Of a stretch of 64,000 bases of DNA, positions 1-11,638 are shown in pieces (the stretch's first letter is position 1; every line of letters begins with the position of its first letter). The notes beneath the pieces were generated by a model that did no database searches, was not told where the DNA came from, and saw only the letters and a program-made list of their open reading frames with translations. This DNA is from Corynespora cassiicola (Eukaryota; Ascomycota; Dothideomycetes; Pleosporales; Corynesporascaceae), in assembly GCA_022059125.1 (NCBI GenBank), contig JAEUWY010000015.1, forward strand, positions 1,054,001 to 1,118,000, written 5' to 3'. The position numbers were made by a program, and so were the translations under genes.

Positions 1-3000
1 ATGGCCCTATTCCGCTGCCGCATTGACGGGAGTGACATTAAACGGAATGAACCCCAATGTCCCGCCACCCGTGCCGCTCCCGTCTCGTCCACCAGAAGTG
101 CCGCTCCTACAACTCTAAGAGGTTTGGTAGAGCGCGAGCGCCGGCGTAGTCGCTCACGGGCGGTTACCTACTATCGTGACATTGAATGGATTCGCCACCG
201 CACATACGTACACGAGCAATCTATGGCTCGTGGACTCCGACCCGCATGATCCCGGCTAAACGGGCGCAGACCAACTTCTTGTCCATATTTCTAACATTAG
301 AAGGCACAGGAAAACCCTTGGGCTCGAAGCGAGCCCAGCGGCCGCTCACGGTTTATTGATCTACATGATCAACATGTAGACCTACCATACAAAGCCAACG
401 GCCCATGAGCCACAGGCAACGGCACCCTCGCCACCATGAACGCGGGACCTGTGGCGAGTGCATCGAGCTACCCTTGACAATTGCCACAGCGGCTCACCCC
501 CGAGTTCTCGTGATCGGATTGCGACCTGTCGTTTGGTGGAGGAATGGTCCGACGTTATGACTCTTACGCTTCGTCCGAACTTCTGGAACTGTTCGCTACG
601 CAGGCGTACGTATACGCACCTGGACTCTTTGCCACCCGCTGTCATCATGAGATAGTGCGTGCTACCGAGGTGAAATGCGGGAGCGCCTGATATCCAGACT
701 TCCCCTTCCGGACATGTTCCTCTTCGCGAAACGGCTCGGTGGATGCGAAACGTGGGGTTAAGCTTCTGAGCTGTACCCCTAGCTTACACCCTGTGCAGGG
801 AAAGGCGCAGTAAGGTACGGTACAGCAGCACAAATCACAGTGCCGACTAGTCTGCTGCTTGCCACCTGGGCAGCCCGACACTGCCACAAGTCGTCTGGCC
901 TCCCAGAGACCGTTGCCCTGCATTGAGTTGCGCAGCAATGACAGATGAATTTTTCAGCTGACCCTTTTCGAGCTTGCGCGTCGATTTCCACGACTGGAGT
1001 TGGACCCTTTTGCATGTGCTGCTGTGCGCAGCACGATGCATCGCCCTTGCATCGTCGCTTCCAGGGCCCAAGGTCTCCGGTACGAGCAGGATGTGGTCCC
1101 TAGTTCTTATCAGAGCCCACGTTATGCTCTCCACGCATCGCTGGGTCCGGCTCGATATCCGCACCCTGAACATCGAATCCTCCACCCCCTTCCAACCCAC
1201 CCCTAACGGCGTCGCTTTAACCGCGAAGCTCCGTTTCCCAACGGCCGTCCGCCAGCCTTGTGGCGCCCTATACATCGGATGTCAATAGGTTCGTCAGCTT
1301 ATACGAAATCTATTCGCCCGATTGCCCCAGGCGTGAGGATGCGCACGCTTGGCGCGAACACGACGGGACGGATGCGTCAAGCCACGGCGCGAGCAGAAGA
1401 GAAAGTCGCCCGTCCCGAAGCATGCATCGATGCCGAGCGCTGTGCCCGCAATCGGCTCGGCTTTGGCTACTCAGACGCACTGCAAGTATCAGCCGACCAG
1501 CAAAAAAACAGCGTTTCAAACTGCTCGACAACCCCGTGCTATGACGTCAAGGGATAGAGGGACAGGCTCACGATTTGAACCCCATTCTTGCGCAAAGGCC
1601 ATATCGGATCCAGATCACGCGGATTCGTGGGTTTTTTTTTGGCGCAATTCGCTACCAAATAAAATGAGATTTTCAATCTCTTCTGGCGCCCAGCGAGATC
1701 GGGTCCCTTTTGGCTAAATTGTGGGCTCACAAGGGCACAGAGGCAGCGAATCGCATACTGTGGCTGGAGCGTCCCTAGAGACGGACGGAATACTGCCGGT
1801 TGGGCCACGGCCGACGAGTCGCAAAAGAAGCAAAAAACAAAGCGTGAGGTTGGCCATGGTCCATGTCGAATTGCAGGAGCCACGTCAAAAGATGGCACAT
1901 CCCAGATCCCCGCAATACTGGCAAATATCACGCACGCACGCCTTGCGGATGGTCTATCACGATACCACGACCCGTGCGTGCGCCGCCGCCGCCGACGCCG
2001 CCTTCACTTCGGACGGAAGGCGCACCTTTCTATCAACGGGAGAAGGTCGCGCGACGCGGCTGGGCGTGCAGAACGGCAAAACACAACGAAAAACTTCAGC
2101 TTCCGTCTCCACCTGCCGCGCTCGCGAGCCTTTTTTGCTTGCGCCCGACATGCCGCCTGAGCGACCACCGCGATGCCCGCACCCCTGGCCCCGGGGAAGA
2201 GGGAAAGTGATGAAAAGCAATACCACGGCCATGGCGATTGAACCCGCCGCGACCCATTTGCCATCTGCCTTCTTCTTTTGCGCATCAGCGCCGAGGTGCG
2301 CAAGGCTCAGGCCTCAATGGAGCCTGTCGGTGCCTCTGCGGTCAATATTCAAAAAAAGTTAAACCTGGGTGGTAGGAGTGTTCTGTTCCCATATCTCTAC
2401 CACTATTGCCTCTGCGGTCCCTTTGCTTCTGGTGGTTGTTGCTCCGCACATGGGGCGCCGTCAAAGCGTTCATGCACCGGGTTACGCAGTCGGAATAGGT
2501 GCTCGGCCTTGGAGCGTGTTCCTGCGACGAGGCTGCCGGTACAGGTCCCCCCGCTGTCGTCATGTGCCAGGGGTCGGGTCGGGGCGTCATTGCGCTGCTC
2601 TTTGCAAGGGCGGGTGAGGAAAATCCTCCGGAGGAGCGCGCGTTGTTTGGTCCGGATATCATGCCGAGGTGGGACGTGTGGGCCGTCACGGTAAGGAGAT
2701 TGTAATGGCGAGTAAAAGAGGGTTTTCTAACGGTCTGTGTGTATGGGTGTTCTGACTCGCTCCCCCTTCTCTCTCATTTTTTTTCGCTCCTTCTTTCGCG
2801 GGCATATTCTGGATGCTACTATGAAAAGAAAACGGCCTGGTGGGTTGTGGGGTTGATGCTGGTGATGCGGAAGAGATTGCTCAATGGATGCATGTTACCG
2901 TGAGCAATTCGGTTGCCTGTCGGCTAATTATCTTGTAGCATATAGTTTTACTAACGTTATTGGAGGTTTGATATCTCTCTTGCTCCCCTTGCACGAGATA

Positions 3001-3380
3001 TCATGCTGTGGCGGTGCTGGCCGCATTATTCATCTTGTTTTGTATAATCGGATAGAGGGTTTGGGATGAATGGGTTCCACGTGATGTAGGCGGGACGGGG
3101 AAGATGCTCCGTGACCTAGCGCCTCTCTGCCCATCTCTTCACATGGAGAGCTTCGAGTCGGAGCCTACTCAAACTTTGGTAGGCTGAGGATGTGGTTGGA
3201 GAAAGGGCGTGAGGCTGTGAAGGCGGGGTAGCGTAAAGCCCCCCGCAATCGTCTCGTCATACGAACCTAATACACGGTGGGCGCTTTGCGTTGGCGGCGG
3301 CAGTCTCGATTGGCAGCTTCACTGTATCTACTTCAATCCAGCAACGTTGGGTAGTGTTCCCACCAATCTTCACACGCGCC
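1..3380. other. No recognisable gene; 5' intergenic stretch
   Basis: I see no open frame with a recognisable domain, no convincing spliced model and no tRNA here. Base composition is mixed and not AT-rich. There is a run of ten T near 1629-1640 and a pyrimidine-rich tract near 2760-2800 of the kind found in fungal promoters. The last few hundred bases are probably the promoter of the HAD-like gene. A gene made of short exons, or a long untranslated RNA, cannot be excluded by eye. Confidence 0.4.
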
Positions 3381-4196
3381 ATGTCTTCGGAGCGGCAAAT
3401 CATCTTGGCCTTTGATGTCTACGGGACGTTGCTCTCCACCGAGTCCATCGCAAAGCAGCTCGCCTCACACTTTGGCGCCGAAGAAGCGTCCAGCATCGCT
3501 GCGGAATGGCGGAAGTACCAGCTAGAGTACACTTGGCGGCTCAATAGCATGAGTACCGCTTCCCCGCCCTTCCCATAGGCTACACACATGCACACACACA
3601 CAGACGCACTGACACGTCTCCAAGACAGGTACGAGCCCTTTTCCTCGGTCACGAGGAAGGCGCTGGAGCACGCGCTCGCGGAAGCGGGACAGTCGTTGGC
3701 GGAGCGGCATGTCGAGGCGCTGATGGAGGCGTACAATTCCCTCACGCTGTTTCCGGATGTTGCTCCCTTGTTCGAGCATCTCTCGTCGACGCCATCCCAT
3801 ATCTATCCCGTAGTCTTCTCGAACGGCACGCATGCCATGATCCACGCGTCGTTGAATGGATCCTCGGAGATATCGCCGCATGCGCATCTCTTCCAGAAGA
3901 TTGTGGTTGTGGAGCCGGTGAAGCGGTTCAAGCCGGATCCAGAGGTGTATAGATATCTATGCGATGAGGTGGGGAGGGGGGGCGAGGGTGAGGAGAAGGA
4001 GGTTTGGTTGGTGAGTGGGAATCCGTTTGATGTTGTGGGTGCGAATGCTGTGGGGTTGAGGACGTGTTGGGTCGATAGGGCGGGGAAGGGGTGGTGCGAT
4101 CGTTTGGGGGATGGAGAGACTGGGAGGCCGACGGTAGTAGTGAATGGGGTTGATAAAGTGGTAGAAGAAGTGCAGACTTGTGTGGCTCGTGGATAG
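3381..4196 (+). CDS. HAD-like hydrolase (type II haloacid dehalogenase family)
   Basis: The protein is 247 residues, normal for L-2-haloacid dehalogenase-like HAD enzymes, which hydrolyse carbon-halogen or phosphoester bonds through an aspartyl intermediate. HAD motif I is near the N-terminus (FDVYGTLL, nucleophilic Asp). Motif II is VVFSNGT and the motif III lysine lies in RFKPDPEVY. A 72 bp intron (3553-3624) joins exons 3381-3552 and 3625-4196. The acceptor CCAAG at 3624 is chosen over CAG at 3628 because only it keeps the frame (joint reads NSMNRYEPF). The start at 3381 puts motif I at the expected distance. Cytosolic, as no signal peptide is seen. The substrate cannot be read from sequence; fungal relatives are mostly uncharacterised. 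Confidence 0.9.
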
Positions 4197-7100
4197 CTTA
4201 GATGTCCGTGTTAAGATGGACTCAAATACTTGTGATTAAATATGTACAGATGCCTTGATGAAACCAAGCGGAACTCCAAAGGCTCTCGGAACAGCTTTCA
4301 CAACTCCCTTTTTGGAACACTTATTGGGATTTATTTAAAAGCCAAGATAATAATGGCTCTTTCCATATTTTGAGAACATCCCAACATGTTTGTATATTTG
4401 ACTTTTATGGTTGGCACAATGTTAGAATATAGACAAACTTAACGCGTTTCAGCAGAGTCATTCTCGTCAGCTTTGTGAGTCTCCTAGATTGAACCGCATT
4501 ATATCTTCTCTAGTCAAAATTTGTTTCTAACTCGACCTTTGTTGGTCATTTGAAGATATTATTAAGGGCCCTTCTAGGCCGATATAAATTCTCATTCCGA
4601 CAAACAACTCTAGATCCAACAAATAGATCTCAAATATAATTTGAGAATAATCTGGTGATCCAAAGAGGCTGGGTTCATTTTTTACTGTCACTACGACACT
4701 GGTTGACGCACGAAGTGTGCCTTGGAGGAGATTATAATGTACCAACGACAATGCAGGTGCCCAAGGAGAACGTGGGAGCCTCCAAACCCTTGGACTGTTC
4801 TTTGACGACGGATAAGTGCCTTGATTCCACCAGGGATAACTGGAAATAAAGCGTCACATATACAGTCCCGTATAGTGTTAATAATCTATTAAAAAACAGC
4901 ATTTAGTCCTTCAAAAATTCACTTCTAAACATCTTACGTGTAAGAGTGATATATTTACTGTGTTACAGGTTGTGGAAAAAGATTTTCAAGGACAAGCCTC
5001 CCCCTGGCTTCGATGTTTAGCACGGTACAGCCTTTTTCAGATGGGATTAGTTGATTATAGGGCCGAGAAAGAATTTGTTAGGACCTCATCATGTAAGCCT
5101 TGCCACCCGTGACTTGGGCTTCCCAAGTAATGTATATTTCCTCTATATATTAATATGTTTTTATGTTGGCGAATTCATTCAAATATCTGAAAAGAATATC
5201 TTTGGAGTTACCAACGCTCATAATATAGTAGCTTTTAGTGACGCTTTTTGCTTTACTAAGTGCTTGAGCAAAGCTTTAGAGAAAACTAACCACCCTGTTA
5301 CTGTCGGAGAGATTTAAGGTGAGATAATGCGTAGATATAATCGTTTATAGCAACCGACTTACTGCACAAAAGCAAAAACAAGATAGGCAATGTTTTATCT
5401 AGTAAGTTCTAGAAAGCTCAAGAAGAACACAAGCAAGACTAAAGCCAATAATCTGAGGATTCTTATAATTGGGCATGCTAAGCCATATGATCCGAATCAC
5501 GTTGTTATGAGGTTAAAGGACTGGTTGATGTCATATATTCTTGACATTGTATGAGCGGTCGATGTAGAAATAGCTGGAACTTTAAAAGATGATCCGAGTA
5601 TTATTTTTTACTTTGCAGTCCTGCTAGAGACATAACACTTATATTAGACAAACCCACATATAGATTTATAGAATTAGTTAAGGTTTAATAATATAATGTT
5701 AAGAAACTATACACTTTTTGAAACTTTTACTATTAGTTTTAGAGTTAAAAAACGAGCAGCTAGGTAATTTAAAATAAAACAAACCAAGTTTTGGCTACAT
5801 AACAGCGGCGGATATTAACTGGTTACAAATATTTTTTAGCCTAAATTCAAACTATGCATGTAATTTTTTACAAGACATGCTTGAATACCTTTTCTGAGCT
5901 TCTCAGTGAGCAAAGTTCAAACAGTGAGGTATTCAATAGAGATATCCTAGTACCCCGTATTAGATCAATAACTACACACTCGTTTAGTCATTGTAATCCA
6001 CAATAACAACACTAAACATAACCCGTAATTCTCATCAACTTGTTCTCCTAAAAAAATCATAACTCTCCTCATTGAAAGGCTAGAGTACATACACCCTGCC
6101 CATGTGCCCAAGACACATAAGGCTAGTGCATGCTAAATCAACGGTGACGGATTGGTGTAGGAGAAAATAATCATAAATAGTGGCAACCAAGAGCCGCCTT
6201 GTTAGCTATGGTGAGTATGGAATGGAAGAAAATCCAAGCAATTTTATGGACAAATGAAGCCTATTTACAGACAAACGCGTGCTGATATAGAGTCTCATTG
6301 CTAGATCTTATGACATATCAAAAGTTGTCACTGTGCTTGAATGCCATTACTTGATGCCAAAGACAGAATTGCTACACAGGAAAGAGTCAGCAGAAATTTT
6401 TCACAAATTTTGACACACTACAAACCTATCTTTTCTGGTATATTTTTCATGACCATAACGAGAAGGGGTCTAAGTGCCTTTTTCATGTCATGATCCAAAT
6501 TTCCTGACTTCATTGAAAAGGATTCTACTATCTTCGGACCAGTCCCTTGATATTTAATGATTGCAGAAGTGACGATCAAATTTGGAACTTGCTGCGAATT
6601 CTCGGCCTCATATTTAAAGCCTAGCGTTTGCTTTGATTAGATCGATTAAATGCAGATTGATGGTAGGTATCATTTTGTAGTGACGAGCGAGACAAGTATC
6701 CAGGTAATTATTCAATAGGATGACTGGGATTTTTAACCGTGGTGATAATGTTGGCTACCAAGCTCCGCTGTGATAGCTAACTTCACGCGCCGCTATCCTG
6801 TAATCACCTAGGTAAAACATATGGCAATCTGTCACCACGCGCCCAGTTATGTGTCCTGCATCCAACCGCCTGGACTACGCATTAGATGATACATGAGCAA
6901 ACTTTCACTAATGGGATGAGCTCCAAGCGCATATGTTCATACACACGCCTCAAGGTCTCGGGAACATCTGGTGGAGAAATCATTGAGTTGAGCGGACTAA
7001 ATGCCTTGAATTCGATATGCCCAATGGCGCGAGTATTGACAGGACCACGGTGCAGGCTAATGGCGATAGCAAGATATTGCATCTTGAAAGTGACTTGACA

Positions 7101-7597
7101 CGAAAACATGGAGTTGGTGGCTGGTAACAGCAGGTCTTGGTCGATGGATATCATTATTGGGTATCCTGCAGCACTATAGCTTTCTATAGATTGTACCAGT
7201 ATTTCCCAGACAAATCGTCGATTCAGGCGCGTCTTGCAGAGTCGTCCACGTCCTATAGCAGTTTGCTTTGCATCAAGTTGCTCGAGATGGACTATAGTCA
7301 TCTGTTACTGCATCGCAGCCTTGGTATATCCCCCATGAACACAGCCAGATGATGATACCTGCATTGGCCCTACTCTTTAAGATGACTTTCATATCGCACA
7401 GGCGATCCGCTGTGTGGCGTTCTTCATCTCCGTCCCTTGCGCCGCGCTGAGTGGTGTTGAGGAGTGCCTAGGATCCGTCCAAGCGAAGTATGAATAGTCA
7501 AGAACTGCTATCCGGAAGCAAAGTGGACTTTCAACATGGACCGGATTGGATCTATGATCACTTGCATGATCAAAAGCCGGTCGTTCTCTGCTACTTC
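4197..7597. other. AT-rich gene-free block, probably RIP-degraded repeats
   Basis: From about 4200, and most strongly between 4850 and 6600, the sequence becomes clearly AT-rich with many TA steps and stops in all frames, unlike the balanced flanks. No intact gene was found. This look is typical of ascomycete repeats degraded by repeat-induced point mutation (C to T). One stretch near 6220-6480 still reads like a transposase. The 6880-7300 part is less AT-rich and holds an unassigned open frame on the minus strand (6882-7301) with no recognised domain. The RIP assignment is inference from composition. Confidence 0.5.
6200..6480 (+). mobile_element. Possible Tc1/mariner-type transposase remnant
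   Basis: Around 6220-6280 one frame reads WKKIQAILWTNEAYLQT before a stop. This resembles the W-K-x-V-I-W-T/S-D-E block at the first catalytic Asp of Tc1/mariner transposases, with the Asp changed to Asn, a C-to-T-type change. About 170 bases further on, another frame keeps FWYIFHDHNEKG-like text in the place where such enzymes have their W-G-x block. Stops and frame changes show it is dead. No terminal inverted repeats were located. The call rests on a short match made by eye. Confidence 0.3.
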
Positions 7598-8189
7598 TCA
7601 CGACAACCCCTTGGGAGGGAAAGTCGATTCCCTCTTGATGCCATCCTTTGATATCCTCGAGTATTTGAGTGTAGCCAACCCTGACCACTCTCCGCTCCAT
7701 TCCTTTAGCTTCTTGAGATTTTCGGCGTCCTCGAGATCCGGCACCCAGAATCCAGCGGCATACTCGTTCTGCTCGGTGGCTTGGCTCTGCTCTAGAAGGG
7801 TCTGGCGCGTAGTGGGAGGTCGACCTGACCGACGCGCAGCCTTCAAGTTGGCTAGCTCTTCGTCGTCACGGCCAAGATAGTCTTCGATCATTGCCTGAAT
7901 CTCTGGGATGGAGAGTGGCGAGGCGTGTTCCATGGTATACGACTGGAAAGATTTGATGCGCAATACTATATAGTGTCAGAGAGCATTGTAATAGTGCATA
8001 GCGAACTGCTAACATACAATATGGCCTGTTCTGCTTTTGTCTCAAGGCATTGAGGCGGTTTATTTTGTCGTCTCTAGCGGCTGCGCTCTGGAGCCGATGC
8101 GTATCCCTGCTATTCTCATGGAGGGCGACATTCTTTCCCTTCTTCTTTGATATATGCTTCTGCACCTTGCTGAGGCGGTTGCTGGGCAT
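7598..8189 (-). CDS. TMA16: Translation machinery-associated protein 16 homologue
   Basis: The 179-residue product starts with the family's basic N-terminus (MPSNRLSKVQKHISKKKGKN) followed by the ALHENSRD block. Tma16 is a small factor that associates with pre-60S ribosomal particles. Exon 1 is 8189-8018 and exon 2 is 7965-7598, with a 52 bp intron (GTATGT donor, TAG acceptor). The joint NRPYLLRIKSFQ matches the family's conserved stretch after the basic region. It is divergent from EXO1, with 340 bp between the two start codons. Length and the uninterrupted N-terminal motif make the call firm. Confidence 0.9.
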
Positions 8190-8529
8190 TTTGGCAGTTG
8201 GTGAATTACTATACGCCGTGTCGAAGGGTTGCCGATGTTCTCAAAAAATTTGGTGGGGACGTCGCGGGAGTCGGAGCTAGCGCCCTCCGTTGGTACTAGC
8301 GCGTAGTCCGTACTAGACCCGCGCGTCCGGGTTCCTTGCATCCCACTGCACGCGTCGCTGCGAAGAGCTAATGCTTCTGCCACGACCTTCGCCCCTCCGC
8401 CTTTCACACAGCACCACCCGCCGCTGTCCCACATAGACCTTCATCTCGAGGCCTGGTCTGCAATGGCGCTTTAACAGGGACTGCCGCCACCACTGCTCTT
8501 CTACGCCCCGCCCAGCGGCGACTGTCAGC
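8190..8529. promoter_or_regulatory. Shared promoter region of TMA16 and EXO1
   Basis: This 340 bp spacer lies between the divergent start codons of TMA16 and EXO1, so it must contain both promoters. No TATA box is evident. Nothing else is recognised here. Confidence 0.5.
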
Positions 8530-10667
8530 ATGGGTATCTCCGGTACACCTCTGACCCTCACCTAGGGTGCGGCTTGCATGCTGACTCATACCTAGGGCTT
8601 CTCCCCTTGCTCAAGTCAATCCACCAGCCATGCAATCTCAAAAAGTTTTCTGGCAAGACCATTGGAGTGGATGCCTATGGCTGGCTCCATCGAGGCACGG
8701 CCGCCTGTGCCATTGACTTGGCCATGGACAAGCCGACGACAAAGTCAGTCTCCTTGCCATATCTCGAGATTTATCCCCTAATGCAGAACAGATTTGTCGA
8801 TTTCGCCATGAACCGCGTGCGGATGCTCATACACTTTGGCGTCATTCCCTACCTGGTTTTTGATGGGGATAATCTGCCAAGCAAGGCCGGTACCGAGAAA
8901 GAGCGCAGAAATAAACGCAAAGAGGGGAAGCGGTTAGGACTCGAGCTTTTGAAGCTTGGGAAGACATCGCAGGCCCAACTCGAACTGCAAAAGGCCGTTG
9001 ATGTGACCCCGGAGATGGCCCGCATGCTGATCGACGAGCTAAAGCACCACAACATCCAGTATGTCGTTGCACCATACGAAGCCGACTCGCAGCTGGCCTA
9101 CCTTGAGCGGAAAGGCATCATTGATGGCATCCTGTCTGAGGACTCAGATTTGCTAGTGTTCGGTGCCAAATGCTTGATCACAAAACTTGACAAATTTGGA
9201 GAATGTGTCGAGATCAATCGTAATCGCTTCACGGCTTGCCGGGAGGTCAGTCTAGTAGGATGGTCAGATGCGGATTTTCGTCGAATGGCTATGCTCAGTG
9301 GCTGCGATTACCTCCCAGGCATCGGCGGCATGGGCCTCAAGACTGCGCATCGCATGCTACGCAAGCACAAGACCGTTGAGCGCCTTCTCAAAGTTGCGCA
9401 GTTCGATGGCAAGTTGAAGGTTCCGCAAGGCTTCATGGAAGCATTTATGCAAGCAGAAAGGACGTTTCTGTATCAATGGGTGTTTTGTCCACTCTCGAAT
9501 CAGTTGGTCAACCTAACCGTTCTCGAGGATGGGTTGGATATTACCCAAATGCCTTTCCTTGGGGCTCATGTCCCGCAAGAGCTCGCTCTGGGCGTATCGC
9601 GAGGCGAATTGCATCCTCATACCAAAGAGCGTCTCTTGGTGGAAGACCGGGAGAGACCGTACGCACGGCCTCTGAGGCCCGCACCGACCACTTCGAGGAT
9701 CGCTCAGACCCCCGACACAAAATCCAAGCCGATAGAGGATTTCTTCAAACCGAAACGCACCCCTCTTGCCGAGCTGGATCCTAACTCGCTGCAATTGACA
9801 CCCAGTCAGCAGGCATTGTTAGAACGCCAGAGCAACAACAACTGGGCTGCTGTTCTAGCTCCTCAACCACACACTCGGCGAGATCCTTCGACAGCTCCTC
9901 AACCTGCGAGAAGGACCATGGTAGCTCCTCTTGCTTCTAATCGATCAGCCCCGAAACCCCAGAAACGGCAACGACTTTGCTCCGACTCTTTCGAGACACC
10001 AGTACCAACAGAACGTAGCCCATTTTTTGCATCTTCCGAAGCTGATCCAAGTCCATCTATACGTTCACGAAAGAGGAGCCCTCGCAAATCCAATCAAGAT
10101 TTCGAACTTTACTCGGATGACTCCGTAGAGGAAGCTCTTGCAGAATTCGTCGACCTCGAGGAAGCAGCATCGAAGCCCAAGAAGAAGATGAAAATCTTCA
10201 AGGAAAGCGACTTTGGATCGAGCATGGGCAGTGATTCCCAATCGACTGTTCATTGCCAGAGCGTCACTAGCCAGTCTCAAGGATCGATTGGTACCCTTAC
10301 ACCAGCCACATCTATCGGCAGTCCTGAGCCTGAGCTAGTTCCCTCGCAGATGAAAGATCTCCGTTCCAGGTTTTCTTTCAATTCTTCTTCATCGCCCGCA
10401 CCACTTCCCAATGCGTCAGTCAGATCGCGAAAGTCCATTGCACGATCCAAGGTAGCCCGTATAGGTGCTACTCTTGAATTGACTACAGACATTTCTAAAA
10501 CTGAGGCGGCTGTCATGGTTGCTGCTAGTCCTGAACGTCCTTCAACGTCTGGGAGGTTAGAACTCAAGGGCAGCGAAGACCTTCTCGTCCCCGAAAGTGA
10601 TGATGAGAGCGTGCATTCGCCCCGCAAGCCCATGCTGAATCTCGGTCGCTTTGCTTTTGCCGGCTAA
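8530..10667 (+). CDS. EXO1: Exonuclease 1 (FEN1/XPG family nuclease)
   Basis: Exo1 is a nuclear 5'-3' exonuclease and flap nuclease of mismatch repair and double-strand-break end resection. My model has three exons: 8530-8542, 8596-8743 and 8792-10667, giving 678 residues. The first exon is 13 nt and encodes MGIS plus one base, restoring the universal MGI-x-GLLP start. The second intron (48 bp) is in frame without a stop. Removing it joins PTTK to FVDF and places the metal ligands exactly at the human numbering: D30 (GVDAYG), D78 (VFDGD), E150 and D152 (APYEADSQ), then SEDSDLLVFG and SGCDYLPG. XPG-N, XPG-I and the helix-hairpin region fill about residues 1-330. The rest is disordered, with a PIP-like KPIEDFFKPKR segment that could bind PCNA. 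Confidence 0.95.
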
Positions 10668-11638
10668 GCTGCAGTCTGTACTATACCCTTGAGCTGTAGT
10701 TTTCTGGCGTTGCGAGCAGTCCATCACTGACGCTGCTTTTGAAAATGGGTGTTTTTTAAGGGTTTTAATGGGTATGGGGTGTTATCGGTTGCTGGTTTAC
10801 TAGGTAATGCATGCGGTTAAGGTCTAGAACTCGGTCTGGTGGCTGATAAAAGCGTGTTATACGCACACTTGGGTATTCTAGGGAGAATAGTAATTGACAC
10901 TATATGTCGCCCACTTACAGAACTAGTATTTGAATAAAAGGTTTGAAAGTAAGGGCATTCGGGTGCTCTGCAAAGGCATAGAATTGCCCTGGGCGATGAG
11001 TCAATAGCTTCTCAGTCTCTGTCATCGAGTCAGCCGCCCGCTCACGTCAAATTGCTCGAGTAAGCTGTGCATCTCCCTTTGATAGATATTCAAGAAGATA
11101 CAATGTAAGGTGGTCCACGAAGTAAAAAGTATGTGGTGGTACAGAAGCGGGAGTGGGGCGTGGGTTAACTTCGCCACATACACACATATAACTACACGTT
11201 TGAAACGACAAGTGAGAAGTCCGAACCCGATGGACGGCACGGTGCCCAGAGACATGGAGTCGATAGGTATTCCGGTTCGGATTCCGTACGGATGGTGTCA
11301 CAGCGAGAAGAAATGCATGTTCTGGGTGTCTAGCTACTGGTACGTGGAGTTTGAGGGCACAGCAAATCACTTTCCGTACTCCGTCGGACTGTGGAGCAGA
11401 GATATCCGCTCTGCATCCGATTCACCCAGTCTGGGTACTATTCAGTTAGTGTCAAGCAACAGGCCAAGTAGCCACGAAGCATAAGAAGTGATCAGGTCTC
11501 TAGAAACGTCTACCATTGAACAGCACAGTCGTTTCTCCCACCTTCAACACTACATCCTTTTCTAAAAAGATCTGCCCAACGCAGCTGTTGATCAGCTTTA
11601 GTGTTTACCAATTTTCTTTCCTATTATCGTTCCTGATT
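10668..11638. other. Intergenic, no gene recognised
   Basis: This 971 bp region holds the EXO1 3' end and the promoter of the secreted repeat protein. An open frame at 11110-11484 has no domain, and its codon use does not look coding. A pyrimidine-rich segment lies just upstream of 11639. Confidence 0.4.

Noticed and set aside
1560..1585. B-box-like GGTTCAAATCGTGAGCC on the minus strand, suggesting a tRNA
   Set aside because: The flanking bases do not form a T-stem and no A-box, anticodon arm or acceptor pairing was found.
6882..7301. Minus-strand 139-codon frame as a gene
   Set aside because: No recognised family, borders a degraded AT-rich block, and no supporting splice or promoter signs; left as unassigned within that block.
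8574..8598. ATG at 8574 as EXO1 start
   Set aside because: It gives an N-terminus unlike the invariant MGIxGLLP; the 13-nt upstream exon restores it with good splice signals.
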